A stretch of DNA of 64,000 bases from Gammaproteobacteria bacterium (lineage in GTDB: Bacteria; Pseudomonadota; Gammaproteobacteria; SZUA-229), in the NCBI GenBank assembly GCA_030148865.1, contig JASBSR010000036.1, positions 1 to 64,000 on the forward strand, written 5' to 3'. The translations under genes were made by a program, and so were the position numbers. This document shows positions 39,996 to 51,053 of this stretch, one piece after another. The stretch's first letter is position 1. Each line of letters opens with the position of its first letter. The notes beneath the pieces are model-generated. The model searched no databases. It was not told the DNA's origin and worked only from the letters and a program-made list of their open reading frames with translations.

Positions 39996-41645
39996 ATGAC
40001 AGTAGCTCATCAACATGATGTTCTGATCATCGGCGGCGGTGCCGCCGGTCTCAGTCTTGCCCTGCGTCTCGCCGATCACGCTTCGCGCGCGGCTTCGATC
40101 GCTATTATAACCAAAGGCCCGCTCAATGATGGCAGCACGTACTACGCACAGGGCGGAATTTCCGCTGTACTCAGTACTGAGGACTCCTTTGAAGCACATA
40201 TCGAGGACACACTAAAAGCGGGTGCCGGCCTGTGCAACGCTGAAACTGCAGAATTCACCGTGCGCCGTGCACCGCGCAGCATTCGATGGCTGCAGGAGCT
40301 GGGAGTTCCCTTCAGCAGTGAAACTCTTCCCGGCGGCACACGCGAGCTGCATCTCACTCGTGAAGGCGGCCATAGCCACCGGCGCGTAATTCATGCCGCC
40401 GACGCCACCGGCCGGGCATTATCAGACACACTGCTGAATCATGCGCGGCATCATAAATCGATCCAGTTCTTCGAGCAACACATTGTCGTCGATCTGGTCA
40501 CCGGCGAAAAACAGGGGCTGGAGCACAATCGCTGCATCGGTGCCTATGTGCTCAACAAAAAAACCGGCCATGTCGAAAGCTTCAACGCCAGCGCGGTGGT
40601 GCTCGCCACTGGTGGTGCCAGCAAGGTGTATCTTTACACCAGCAATCCGGATGGCGCAACTGGAGATGGCATCGCTATGGCCTGGCGTGCGGGCTGCCGA
40701 GTGAGTAATCTGGAATTCAATCAATTTCATCCCACCTGTTTGTATCACCCCGAGGCAAAATCGTTTTTGATCAGCGAAGCGGTGCGCGGTGAAGGCGGTA
40801 GATTATTATTACCCGACGGTGAACGCTTCATGCAGCGCTTCGACGAGCGCGGCGAACTGGCACCGCGTGACATCGTCGCCCGCGCCATTGACCACGAGAT
40901 GAAACGCCTCGGCGCGCCCTGCGTCTATCTCGATATCAGTCATCGCTCGGCGGCGTTCATCGCCTCGCATTTCCCTACCATACACGCGCGCTGTCTCGGT
41001 CTGGGGCTCGACATGACCAAACAGCCGATTCCAGTGGTGCCCGCCGCGCATTACACCTGCGGCGGCATACTCACCGATCTCGATGGCCAGACCGATATCG
41101 ACGCGTTATATGCCATCGGCGAAACCGCGCACACCGGTTTGCACGGGGCCAATCGCATGGCGAGTAACTCCCTGCTAGAGTGTCTGGTGTTTGCCGAAGC
41201 GGCCGGTGAAAAAATCATTCATCAGCTAAAAACGCTGAACGAAAAACACCCGATTAAACCCTGGGATGAAAGCCGGGTCACCGATTCCGATGAAGAAGTG
41301 GTGGTCTCACACAACTGGGATGAGCTGCGTCGGTTCATGTGGGACTATGTCGGCATCGTGCGCAGTAACAAACGCCTGGAACGTGCGCTGCGCCGGATTC
41401 AATTACTCGAGCACGAAATCCACGAGTACTACAGCAACTTCCGTATCACCAATGACCTGCTCGAACTGCGTAACCTGGTGCAGGTGGCCGAATTAATTGT
41501 GCGCTGCGCGATGCAGCGTAAGGAAAGTCGCGGCCTGCATTTTTCGCTGGACTATCCACAGGCAGATACCAGCAGCCATGCGAGCAATACTGTACTGACA
41601 CCAGAAAAAACTCCGAACAAAGACCGCATTACAGTTGTCAGATAA
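39996..41645 (+). CDS. nadB: L-aspartate oxidase
   Basis: [54 protein letters not shown]; divergent from rpoE. Confidence 0.97.
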   Translation: MTVAHQHDVLIIGGGAAGLSLALRLADHASRAASIAIITKGPLNDGSTYYAQGGISAVLSTEDSFEAHIEDTLKAGAGLCNAETAEFTVRRAPRSIRWLQELGVPFSSETLPGGTRELHLTREGGHSHRRVIHAADATGRALSDTLLNHARHHKSIQFFEQHIVVDLVTGEKQGLEHNRCIGAYVLNKKTGHVESFNASAVVLATGGASKVYLYTSNPDGATGDGIAMAWRAGCRVSNLEFNQFHPTCLYHPEAKSFLISEAVRGEGGRLLLPDGERFMQRFDERGELAPRDIVARAIDHEMKRLGAPCVYLDISHRSAAFIASHFPTIHARCLGLGLDMTKQPIPVVPAAHYTCGGILTDLDGQTDIDALYAIGETAHTGLHGANRMASNSLLECLVFAEAAGEKIIHQLKTLNEKHPIKPWDESRVTDSDEEVVVSHNWDELRRFMWDYVGIVRSNKRLERALRRIQLLEHEIHEYYSNFRITNDLLELRNLVQVAELIVRCAMQRKESRGLHFSLDYPQADTSSHASNTVLTPEKTPNKDRITVVR

Positions 41646-41650
41646 GTCCT

Positions 41651-42463
41651 ATGTCAGAATTTGCATACTTCATCGAACCGGATGAGCTCGAACTGCTACG
41701 TCAGCAAAAAGATGTTTTAATTGTTGACCTTTCATCTGCGTCACAATATATCGCAGGGCATGTTCCGGAAGCTCATTACTTACCATACCCATTAATTGTG
41801 CGCGCCCAAAACCCGGTCATGGGTCTGTTACCCGAAGCCGAGGTATTCTCTCGCCTGCTCGCTAATCTTGGTGCCACCCCAGACAGCTACATCATCGCCT
41901 ATGATGATGAAGGCGGTGGCTGCGCGGCACGTTTTTTGTGGACCCTGCACGTCTTCGGTCATCGCAGAGCTTCGCTGCTCAACGGCGGTATCATCAGCTG
42001 GACGAATGAGCACCACGAGACCTCATCGCTACCACCACTGAACAACACAGGCAGCGACTACCGCCTGCGTCCCGGCGGCGATGCCAGTATCGATGCGGAC
42101 AGTATTCTGCAAAAACTCGATAACAATACCACTGCTCTACTCGATGCACGTTCACCTGCGGAATATTCGGGGCAGAAAAAATTTGCCGCCAAAGCCGGCC
42201 ACATACCTGGTGCCATCAATTATGAATGGAGCGAGGCGATGGATAAAAACCGGAATATGCGATTATTGCCCGACGAGCAGATTCAACGCCGGCTCGACGC
42301 GCTCGGCTTCAGTCAGGACAAAGAAATCATCTGCTACTGCCAGTCGCATCATCGCTCAGCCTATGTCTGGGCGGTGTTGAAACAGCTCGGTTATGGCAAC
42401 GTCAAAGGCTATCCCGGCTCCTGGTCTGACTGGGGAAATCGCCCCGACACCCCGGTTGCCTAG
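41651..42463 (+). CDS. Sulfurtransferase (tandem rhodanese domains)
   Basis: Two rhodanese domains; active-site region IICYCQSHHRSAYVWAVLKQLGY. Confidence 0.9.
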   Translation: MSEFAYFIEPDELELLRQQKDVLIVDLSSASQYIAGHVPEAHYLPYPLIVRAQNPVMGLLPEAEVFSRLLANLGATPDSYIIAYDDEGGGCAARFLWTLHVFGHRRASLLNGGIISWTNEHHETSSLPPLNNTGSDYRLRPGGDASIDADSILQKLDNNTTALLDARSPAEYSGQKKFAAKAGHIPGAINYEWSEAMDKNRNMRLLPDEQIQRRLDALGFSQDKEIICYCQSHHRSAYVWAVLKQLGYGNVKGYPGSWSDWGNRPDTPVA

Positions 42464-42673
42464 CGCTTCCTCACAGAGTATCAGCGACTCCGACTGAAAC
42501 CGCCGGCATGGCCGATACGGCCGGGTTTGCCTGCATCTTTCTAATAGCTAAATACTATCGTCGTAATTAAATCAAACGATTTTATTTATCGACACAGTAA
42601 TCCCATACTATCCCTGTCAACAAAAACACGCGCGGACTCTGTCCGGACGCATGAACCGTTACAGGAGATAAAC

Positions 42674-43423
42674 ATGTTAGAAAATAGAGAAGGTCAAACT
42701 GTCCCGGCAGTGGTATTTCGTACCCGGCGGGACCATGAATGGGTCGATGTCAGCAGCGACCAGATATTTAAAGGCCGCACTGTGGTGGTATTTGCTCTGC
42801 CCGGAGCATTCACCCCAACCTGTTCCTCGACACACGTGCCGCGTTATAACCAGCTGACGCCGGTGCTGAAACAAAACGGTGTCGACGAAGTTATTTGTAT
42901 CTCAGTGAATGATGCCTTCGTCATGAATCAATGGCGTACTGAACAAAACGCCCATAATCTGACTTTTCTACCCGACGGCAATGGCGACTTCAGTCGTGGC
43001 ATGGGTATGCTGGTAGCAAAAAATGATCTCGGTTTTGGTAATCGCTCATGGCGCTACTCGATGCTGGTGAAAGATGGCGTGATTGAAAAAATGTTCATCG
43101 AGGCTAATGTCCCTGGTGATCCTTTCGAAGTCTCGGATGCTGACACCATGCTGGAGTACATCGCACCCAATGCCAGTAAACCACTCGATATTACTGTGTT
43201 TACCCGCGAAGGCTGCGAATACTGCGCACGTGTCAAAGACACACTGAATGACGCTGGTATCAAATATGAAGAACTGGTATTGAATCGCGATTACAGTGAA
43301 GCCACCCTGCGCGCAGTATCAACCACAGCAACTGTACCTCAGGTATTCATCAATGGTGAACACATCGGTGGCGCAGAGGCACTGCAGACTTATATGCTCA
43401 ATCAACCCGGTAAAGCGGCTTAA
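42674..43423 (+). CDS. Peroxiredoxin 5-glutaredoxin hybrid protein
   Basis: [22 protein letters not shown] peroxidatic Cys; C-terminal glutaredoxin [19 protein letters not shown]. Confidence 0.95.
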   Translation: MLENREGQTVPAVVFRTRRDHEWVDVSSDQIFKGRTVVVFALPGAFTPTCSSTHVPRYNQLTPVLKQNGVDEVICISVNDAFVMNQWRTEQNAHNLTFLPDGNGDFSRGMGMLVAKNDLGFGNRSWRYSMLVKDGVIEKMFIEANVPGDPFEVSDADTMLEYIAPNASKPLDITVFTREGCEYCARVKDTLNDAGIKYEELVLNRDYSEATLRAVSTTATVPQVFINGEHIGGAEALQTYMLNQPGKAA

Positions 43424-43506
43424 CTCGACCGGGCGGCCACCCTGGAACAGGGTGGCCGCAGTAATACACATCGAATTCACCTGAAAATGGTCACGAGGAA
43501 ATAATA

Positions 43507-44910
43507 ATGCGTACCAATTTTGATTTAATCGCCATCGGTGGCGGCAGCGGCGGACTCGCAGTCGCAGAAACTGCGGCACAGCTCGGTAAACGTGTTGCTG
43601 TAATCGAAGCCGGACAACTTGGTGGCACCTGTGTTAACAACGGCTGCGTGCCGAAAAAAATCATGTGGTATGCCGCTCAGCTTGCGCATGCGGTTGATGA
43701 TGCTGCGGCCTTCGGTATTCCTGCTGAACGCGGCAATCCACACTGGCAACAGCTGGTGCAACAACGACAGCGCTACGTCGGCAACATTAATCAATACTGG
43801 GATCAATATGTCAGCGACAGCGCCATCGAACACATTAGCGGCTACGCCAGATTCGTCGATGCCAATACCGTGGTCGTCGATCAAATCCAGTACAGCGCCA
43901 AGCATATCGTGATTGCCACTGGCGGCCAGCCGATGGTACCACCAGTACCGGGTGCCGAGATGGGGACAACCTCTGATGATTTTTTTAAACTCAAACAACA
44001 ACCGAAAAACGTCGCCGTGGTCGGCGGCGGTTATATCGCAGTCGAACTCGGTGGTGTGCTGCAGGCATTAGGCTCAAAGGTAACTTTGTTTGCGCTGGAA
44101 GATCGTATCCTGGAACGCTTTGACAGCATAATCAGCGACTCACTGACGCGAGAGATGCAGGCGCAGGGCATTCAGATTCATACCGGCTTTCAGGTGAGCG
44201 CACTGGAAAAACATGATGGCGAGATGACTGTGGTGTCCAGAGATGGCAAAGGTATTCGCGGTTTCGATACTGTGATCTGGGCGGTCGGACGTTCCGCCAA
44301 CACTCACGGACTTGATCTGGCACTGGCTGGAGTCGAGATACTGAGCAACGGCATCATTCCTGTCGACGAGTACCAGAACACCAATGTTAGCGGTATATAT
44401 GCAATTGGTGACATTACCGGCAAAAGTCCGCTCACTCCAGTGGCGGTTACAGCCGGCAGAAAACTGGCGGCAAGGCTGTTTGGGCACCGGCCTGAGAGCA
44501 AGCTGGACGACAGCAATATTCCCAGTGTGGTATTTTCACATCCACCGATTGCCACGATTGGCAGCAACGAAAACGAAGCCCGGAAACAACATGATATCGT
44601 GTCCATTTACCAGACCGAGTTCACACCAATGCGCTATGCGCTTACTCAAACGAATAGCAAAACAGCAATGAAATTAATCTGTGCTGGTGAAGAAGAAACT
44701 GTTGTCGGTATACATATGATCGGCGACAACGCAGATGAAATGCTTCAGGGTTTTGCCGTCGCCGTTAAAATGGGGGCCCGTAAAAGCGACTTCGATCAAA
44801 CGATGGCAATCCATCCCACCAGCGCAGAAGAGCTGGTGACCATGAAACCATCGAATCGGGTCAGACCTTATGACAGAGCAATCGACGAGGCCTGGCAGGA
44901 AGCCTGCTGA
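43507..44910 (+). CDS. gor: Glutathione-disulfide reductase
   Basis: [53 protein letters not shown]. Confidence 0.96.
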   Translation: MRTNFDLIAIGGGSGGLAVAETAAQLGKRVAVIEAGQLGGTCVNNGCVPKKIMWYAAQLAHAVDDAAAFGIPAERGNPHWQQLVQQRQRYVGNINQYWDQYVSDSAIEHISGYARFVDANTVVVDQIQYSAKHIVIATGGQPMVPPVPGAEMGTTSDDFFKLKQQPKNVAVVGGGYIAVELGGVLQALGSKVTLFALEDRILERFDSIISDSLTREMQAQGIQIHTGFQVSALEKHDGEMTVVSRDGKGIRGFDTVIWAVGRSANTHGLDLALAGVEILSNGIIPVDEYQNTNVSGIYAIGDITGKSPLTPVAVTAGRKLAARLFGHRPESKLDDSNIPSVVFSHPPIATIGSNENEARKQHDIVSIYQTEFTPMRYALTQTNSKTAMKLICAGEEETVVGIHMIGDNADEMLQGFAVAVKMGARKSDFDQTMAIHPTSAEELVTMKPSNRVRPYDRAIDEAWQEAC

Positions 44911-45323
44911 GTTTTCAGGCCAGCATGGCGTCACCAGCGAGGCTGCGATACGATAGCATCGTCAGGCGGCGAGAAATCTTCTTCAGGACGCTAACAGCAT
45001 CAGGAGAATCAGTGTGTTCAAAATGACAGGCCTACACTCCCGAGCCAGGGTTTGCGTTCATTAGTGGAGTAACATTTTAGTCAACGAATCTCACCGCCCG
45101 TCATTCATATATAAGCTTAAATCCAGACTAGCACAGATAAGCTTAACAACTGAATGAACCTCTACCGTAAATCAAGGAACAACCAATCTGGAAAACTACA
45201 GGTCAATCGAAAAAACGTGCTATTGATGTTTTATTTTTGCGAATTTCACGTATTTCACGGCAAATATTTTGATTTTCTATAAAAAATACAGGCCGCCACA
45301 GAATGGCACATGAGTATACGATA

Positions 45324-46334
45324 TTAAGTTTTCTCATGATGCCCGCCAAATTCAAAGCGCATCGCAGATAATAATTTATTGGCGTATTCGTCTTCAGCGC
45401 GCGAACTGAAACGACTAAACAGTGCCGCCGTCAGGACATGCGCCGGGGTACCGGATTCAATCGCGGCAATACTGGTCCAGCGACCCTCGCCCGAATCTGA
45501 TACTCGCCCGCTAAAATTATCCAGCTCGCTATTCTTGTGTAAGGCATGCGCGGTTAAATCAAGCAGCCAGGATGCGACTACACTTCCTCGCCGCCAGACT
45601 TCAGCAACTTCGGCGACATCAATTTTATATTTAAATTGATCAGGATCGCGTAGCGGTGTGGTTTCTGCGTCATGCTCGTGAGAGTCAAGACCAACGTTGG
45701 CGTGGCGCAGTAAATTAAATCCTTCCGCGTAAGCCGCCATCAAACCATACTCAATACCATTGTGCACCATTTTGACATAATGCCCTGCACCTGCCGGCCC
45801 ACAATGCAAATAGCCCTGCTCTGAACTTACCGCATCACCACTGCGACCTTCAGTACGATCAATATCGCCCACACCCGGCGCCAGGGTTTTGAACACTGGC
45901 TGCAATCGCGTAACTGCAACCGCATCACCACCAATCATCATACAATAACCACGCTCTAACCCCCAGACACCACCACTGGTGCCAACATCAAGATAGTGCA
46001 AATTTTTCGTCTTCAGATGTCGGGCGCGTACGATATCGTCTTTATAGTATGAGTTTCCACCGTCGATAATGATGTCATCTATCGTGAGCAACGGTTCCAG
46101 CTCGCCGATTACCTTATCGACCAGTGCGCTTGGTATCATCAGCCAGATCGCGCGCGGGCTTTGCATGTTTGCAACCAGCTGTTGCAAACTCGAACTGCCA
46201 GTAGCACCGTCAGCGACCAGCTCGTTGACGGCATTCGCATCGGCATCGAACACAACACATTCGTGTTTATCACGCATCAACCGTCGCACCATGTTTGCTC
46301 CCATGCGGCCCAGGCCAATCATACCGAGTTGCAT
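45324..46334 (-). CDS. gnd: 6-phosphogluconate dehydrogenase, decarboxylating (short GndA type)
   Basis: MQLGMIGLGRMGANMVRRLMRDKHECVVFD; IIDGGNSYYKDD; SGGVWGLERGYCMMIGG. Confidence 0.94.
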   Translation of the reverse strand: MQLGMIGLGRMGANMVRRLMRDKHECVVFDADANAVNELVADGATGSSSLQQLVANMQSPRAIWLMIPSALVDKVIGELEPLLTIDDIIIDGGNSYYKDDIVRARHLKTKNLHYLDVGTSGGVWGLERGYCMMIGGDAVAVTRLQPVFKTLAPGVGDIDRTEGRSGDAVSSEQGYLHCGPAGAGHYVKMVHNGIEYGLMAAYAEGFNLLRHANVGLDSHEHDAETTPLRDPDQFKYKIDVAEVAEVWRRGSVVASWLLDLTAHALHKNSELDNFSGRVSDSGEGRWTSIAAIESGTPAHVLTAALFSRFSSRAEDEYANKLLSAMRFEFGGHHEKT

Positions 46335-46399
46335 ATACTGTTACCTCTCAATCTTGCTATTGATAATAATTTGTATGCCTGGAGACTAGTGATGCAATA

Positions 46400-47065
46400 C
46401 TAACCATTGGCTGCTTCATCCAGAAACCAGGAAATACTGCCAATTTTTGTGATCGGGAATGCGGCACCGGCTTTTATCTGACGAACAACGTCACACTTGG
46501 ATTCGCCTGTCACTAGCGCAACCTTCATCGCAGCAGCTCGTAAAGTGTTCAAACCTAATGAAACCCGTTCTGCTGGAGGCTTGGGTGCTGCATAAACCGG
46601 AACCACAGCACGACGATCTTTTAAGGCAGGATTATTCGGAAACAAACTGGCAGTGTGGCCATCCTCCCCCATGCCAAGCACAACAATATCCAGACGGCCA
46701 ATCATCATCAGTAGTTCAGCGTATAAGCCAGCCGCTACCTCGGCACCCTGTTCCGCCGGTATCGTATGCAGATTATCTTCAGGTATGGCAATACGTGACC
46801 AGAGTTTGTCACGAATCATGGTATCGTTGCGTGCAAGGTCACCGACGGGTAAACAGCGCTCATCGCCCAGATAGAAATGTACGTTTTCCCACGCCAGATT
46901 TTTCATCGCCAACAACTCAAGACATCGTGCTGGCGTTGCACCACCGGGCAATGCGATGTGACAAACTCGATTATCGGTGAGAAAGCTTTCAATCAGTTTT
47001 TGTAAATAGTTTGCTGCGGCCTGAGCGACCGATTCAGCATCACTATATACATTAAAACTGTGCAT
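46400..47065 (-). CDS. pgl: 6-phosphogluconolactonase
   Basis: HIALPGGATPARCLELLA...WENVHFYLGDERCLPVGDLARND; VVLGMGEDGHTASLFPN. Confidence 0.94.
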   Translation of the reverse strand: MHSFNVYSDAESVAQAAANYLQKLIESFLTDNRVCHIALPGGATPARCLELLAMKNLAWENVHFYLGDERCLPVGDLARNDTMIRDKLWSRIAIPEDNLHTIPAEQGAEVAAGLYAELLMMIGRLDIVVLGMGEDGHTASLFPNNPALKDRRAVVPVYAAPKPPAERVSLGLNTLRAAAMKVALVTGESKCDVVRQIKAGAAFPITKIGSISWFLDEAANG

Positions 47066-47069
47066 GAAA

Positions 47070-48554
47070 TTAACTCGGCAGATGCCAGCCACCGACACAA
47101 TCGGCGCAAAGCTTATCCATATCTGGAACACTCCAGGTACCGGCGCGATAACGTGCAATGGATACACGATTCTTCCACGCCTGTAGTATCGGCTCGACTA
47201 GCGTCCATGATTCTTCCACTTCATCAGATCGCGAGAACAGTGTTTCATCACCAATGAGAACGTCGTGCATAAGCACCTCATACGCGTCTGCAACTTCCTC
47301 CTCATCATCAGCATAGGGGGCGCGCATCACCAGGGTTTCATTGTCTGTGGTAAGACCAGGTTTTTTTGCATTCAGGCGCAAGGCAACGCCGCCATCAGGC
47401 TGCAAACGGAATACCAGAGAATTTGCATGTGGCACCGATGCGTGGCTATCGAATAGATTAAACGGTGGCTTACGAAAGCGAATCAGAACTTCTGACACCT
47501 TTTTATTCATACGCTTTCCCGACCAGAGAATAAACGGCACTCCTTCCCAGCGCCAGTTATCAATTTCAAAACGCACGGCGGCAAAGGTCTCAGTTGAAGA
47601 ATCGGGTGAAACGCCTTCTTCACTCACATAAGCAGGCACGGACTCGTCATTTATTGTGCCTGCTGCATACTGTGATGCCACAGTCAGCTTGTCTACCTCG
47701 TCAGGACTGATACGATGCACAGCACGCAGGACTTTCATTTTCTCGTCGCGAACCGCATCAGCGGTGAATTCAACGGGGGGCTCCATCGCCACTAGAGTCA
47801 TCAGTTGCATCAAATGGCTTTGTATCATATCGCGCAAAGCCCCTGAATGTTCATAGTAATCTGCACGATATTCGATCCCCAGCGTTTCGGCAGCAGAAAT
47901 CTGTACGCTATCGATATAATTTCTGTTCCACAATGGCTCCATTATGCTATTGGCAAACCGATAGACCAGTAGATTCTGCACGCTCTCCTTGCCGAGGTAA
48001 TGATCGATGCGATATATCTGCTTTTCGTCGCAAACTGACAACAGCTCCTGATTCAATGCGTGTGCTGATTCAAGATCCATACCGAATGGTTTCTCAATCA
48101 CTAGCCGGCGATAACCCTCGACCTCACTAATCAGGCCCGCGTTACTGAGTCCACTGGCAACTCGTCCATACCACGCTGGTGGAATCGCACAATAAAACAT
48201 CGCATTCTTTTTTCCACCTAGCGGTTCCAGGGCAGTTGAAATATCTTCATACGTTTTCTGATCAGAGAGGTCACCAGAAACCGATTTCACCCTGGCAGCG
48301 AAAACCTGCCAGCCGGCATCATCAATAGCCACTCGTGGTGAGTATTCACCAAGTCCATCACGAATCAGTTGCAGCCACTCATCGTGTGTATTAGATCGAA
48401 TAACACCAATAATGCGACTATCTGTATGCACCAGACCACAATCAATCATACGCACCAGCGCAGGAATTAATTTGCGCTTGGTTAAATCACCAGTTGCTCC
48501 AAAAATCACGATATTGGTGGGCTCTGCTGTATCCATCGACTGATTCACTTTCAC
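47070..48554 (-). CDS. zwf: Glucose-6-phosphate 1-dehydrogenase
   Basis: NIVIFGATGDLTKRKLIPALVRM; RIDHYLGKESVQNLLVYRFAN. Confidence 0.97.
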   Translation of the reverse strand: MKVNQSMDTAEPTNIVIFGATGDLTKRKLIPALVRMIDCGLVHTDSRIIGVIRSNTHDEWLQLIRDGLGEYSPRVAIDDAGWQVFAARVKSVSGDLSDQKTYEDISTALEPLGGKKNAMFYCAIPPAWYGRVASGLSNAGLISEVEGYRRLVIEKPFGMDLESAHALNQELLSVCDEKQIYRIDHYLGKESVQNLLVYRFANSIMEPLWNRNYIDSVQISAAETLGIEYRADYYEHSGALRDMIQSHLMQLMTLVAMEPPVEFTADAVRDEKMKVLRAVHRISPDEVDKLTVASQYAAGTINDESVPAYVSEEGVSPDSSTETFAAVRFEIDNWRWEGVPFILWSGKRMNKKVSEVLIRFRKPPFNLFDSHASVPHANSLVFRLQPDGGVALRLNAKKPGLTTDNETLVMRAPYADDEEEVADAYEVLMHDVLIGDETLFSRSDEVEESWTLVEPILQAWKNRVSIARYRAGTWSVPDMDKLCADCVGGWHLPS

Positions 48555-48584
48555 CAGGTGATTACCTCTTTTTAATATTTGGGT

Positions 48585-51053
48585 TCATAACTTCCAGATG
48601 TCGGCATTGTATTGCTGCATGGTTCTGTCAGTCGAAAAGAAACCACTGTTACTGGTATTCGCGATGCTTGCGCGCGTCCACGCTTCACGATTTTGAAAAA
48701 AGTCCACGACGCGCATCTGACAATCTACATAACTTCTAAAATCAGCCAGTGTCAGCCATGGATCATGGGGACTCTTAAGTGCTGCTATGACATCATCGAA
48801 TAGATGTGGTTCAAACAAATTGAAATGTCCAGATTCAAGTAAATGCATAACGTCAGCCAGTTCAGAATCATTATCGATGAAGCCCTGTGGCAGATAATTC
48901 TGCCGCATGCCCTCAACCTCATCTGCTTTGAGGCCAAACAGAAAAAAGTTATCTTCGCCAACAGCTTCCAGAATCTCTATATTGGCGCCGTCGTAGGTGC
49001 CGATAGTGATAGCCCCATTCATCATAAACTTCATATTGCCGGTGCCAGAAGCTTCTTTACCGGCTGTTGATATCTGCTCAGACAAATCTGTTCCCGGACA
49101 AATGACTTCCATACGAGATACGTTGTAATTTTTTAGAAAAGCGACCTTCAGCCTGTCGCCGACATCAGGGTCCTCATTGACAATTTCTGCAACATTATTT
49201 ACCAGCTTAATAATCAACTTGGCCATGTGGTATCCCGGTGCTGCCTTGCCCCCGATCAAAACACATCGCGGTGTCCAGTTGCTGGTGTCGCCTTTTTTGA
49301 TTTTCACATAGAGATGAATCACGTGCAGTATGTTGAGTAACTGACGTTTATATTCGTGTACGCGTTTCACCTGAACGTCAAACAGCGCATCAGTATTGAA
49401 CTCAACACCACACTCATTCTTCACCATGTTGGCCAGGCGTTGCTTATTTTGTTGTTTAATATCTGTCCAGCCGCGCATAAACGCCGCCTCATTTTTATGC
49501 ATAGCCTGCTGCAGCTGTTTAATGTGGCTCAAATCAGCCACCCAGTCTGAACCGATATTTTCCGTAATAAAGTCACGCAATAACGGATTTGCGTGCGCCA
49601 GCCAGCGCCGTGGTGTCACTCCGTTGGTTTTATTGTTAAATTTTTCTGGCCAGAGTTCATAAAAATCTTTAAACAAGCCCGTACACAATAATTTTGAATG
49701 CAAATCAGCAACGCCATTTATTGAAAAACTGCCAACAATGGCCAGATATGCCATACGAACTCGCTTACCATTTCCCTCTTCAATAATTGACATCCGAGCA
49801 AGACGATCATTATCACCGGGCCATTTAAGAGCCACTTCATGCATAAAATTTTCATTGATTTGATAAATAATCTCCATCAGTCTTGGCAGTAGAGATTTCA
49901 TCATCGTAGTTGGCCAGCTTTCCAGCGCTTCGGGCAGTAATGTATGGTTGGTATAGGCCATCGTTTGTGTGGTGATTGCCCAGGCCTGTTTCCAGTCGAG
50001 CTTTTTGATATCGATCAGAATGCGCATCAATTCCGCAACCGCTATGGTTGGATGTGTATCATTGAGCTGGAATACATTGTACCTGGCGAAATCATCATAC
50101 TGATAACCATTGGTACGCTCCCAGATCCGAATCACGTCCTGCAGGCTGGCAGAAGCCAGAAAATACTGTTGCTTGAGCCGCAACACCTTACCGCTCTCAC
50201 TGGCATCATTCGGGTACAGCACCATGCTGATATGCTCAGCATCATTTTTAGCTTCAACCGCATCCGAGTAACTGCCGGCATTAAAATCATCTAGACTGAA
50301 AACTTCACTTGCAGTCGCTTTCCATAATCTGAGCGTATTCACGGTGTTATTACGATACCCCGAGATAGGCATATCGTGTGGAATGGCTACAACATCGTTG
50401 GAATCTATCCAGCGCACGCGTTCAACACCTTCGTTATCGTGATATTTTTCAGTGTAGCCACCAAACTGGATGGATTGCTCGAATTCTGGCCGCGGGATTT
50501 CCCACGGATTGCCATCACGCAACCAGTGATCTGGTTCTTCGATTTGATGACCGTTTTCAATATGTTGCTTGAACATGCCGTACTCGTAGCGAATTCCATA
50601 ACCTAGTACCGGCAAATCCAGACTCGCGCAACTATCCATAAAACAGGCAGCCAGTCGACCAAGACCACCATTACCCAGTCCCGCATCAGGTTCTTCGCTA
50701 ATCACATCTTCTAGCGTCATGGAAAATTCCAGCAGAGTGTCGCGCGTGGGTTGCTCGATATCCATATTGAGTAAATGATTACCCAATGCACGTCCAATCA
50801 GGAACTCCAGCGACATATAATAGGCTTTGCGCGTCTGAGGTTTATTGTGACGATCCCATGTGTCATACCAGTTTGTCATAATTCGGTCACGCACCGCCAA
50901 CGCCATCGCCTCATAAAAATAATAGGGTACAAAACCAGTGAAATGACCAAGGTGATTTCTCAGGTACAGATTAAAACTTTCTGACAAACTATAACTATCT
51001 TTGGGCAAAGGTTTTATCACTACTTTTGTTTTTATCTCATCATATTTTTTCAT
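48585..51053 (-). CDS. glgP: Glycogen/starch phosphorylase
   Basis: RKAYYMSLEFLIGRALGNHLLN; PLP site EASGTGNMKFMMNGAITIGTYDGANIEI. Confidence 0.97.
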   Translation of the reverse strand: MKKYDEIKTKVVIKPLPKDSYSLSESFNLYLRNHLGHFTGFVPYYFYEAMALAVRDRIMTNWYDTWDRHNKPQTRKAYYMSLEFLIGRALGNHLLNMDIEQPTRDTLLEFSMTLEDVISEEPDAGLGNGGLGRLAACFMDSCASLDLPVLGYGIRYEYGMFKQHIENGHQIEEPDHWLRDGNPWEIPRPEFEQSIQFGGYTEKYHDNEGVERVRWIDSNDVVAIPHDMPISGYRNNTVNTLRLWKATASEVFSLDDFNAGSYSDAVEAKNDAEHISMVLYPNDASESGKVLRLKQQYFLASASLQDVIRIWERTNGYQYDDFARYNVFQLNDTHPTIAVAELMRILIDIKKLDWKQAWAITTQTMAYTNHTLLPEALESWPTTMMKSLLPRLMEIIYQINENFMHEVALKWPGDNDRLARMSIIEEGNGKRVRMAYLAIVGSFSINGVADLHSKLLCTGLFKDFYELWPEKFNNKTNGVTPRRWLAHANPLLRDFITENIGSDWVADLSHIKQLQQAMHKNEAAFMRGWTDIKQQNKQRLANMVKNECGVEFNTDALFDVQVKRVHEYKRQLLNILHVIHLYVKIKKGDTSNWTPRCVLIGGKAAPGYHMAKLIIKLVNNVAEIVNEDPDVGDRLKVAFLKNYNVSRMEVICPGTDLSEQISTAGKEASGTGNMKFMMNGAITIGTYDGANIEILEAVGEDNFFLFGLKADEVEGMRQNYLPQGFIDNDSELADVMHLLESGHFNLFEPHLFDDVIAALKSPHDPWLTLADFRSYVDCQMRVVDFFQNREAWTRASIANTSNSGFFSTDRTMQQYNADIWKL

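Noticed and set aside
44911-45323. Long intergenic gap between gor and gnd as a possible small RNA or hidden gene
   Set aside because: No coherent ORF, no strong hairpin-plus-T-tract pair and no repeat match could be supported by eye.
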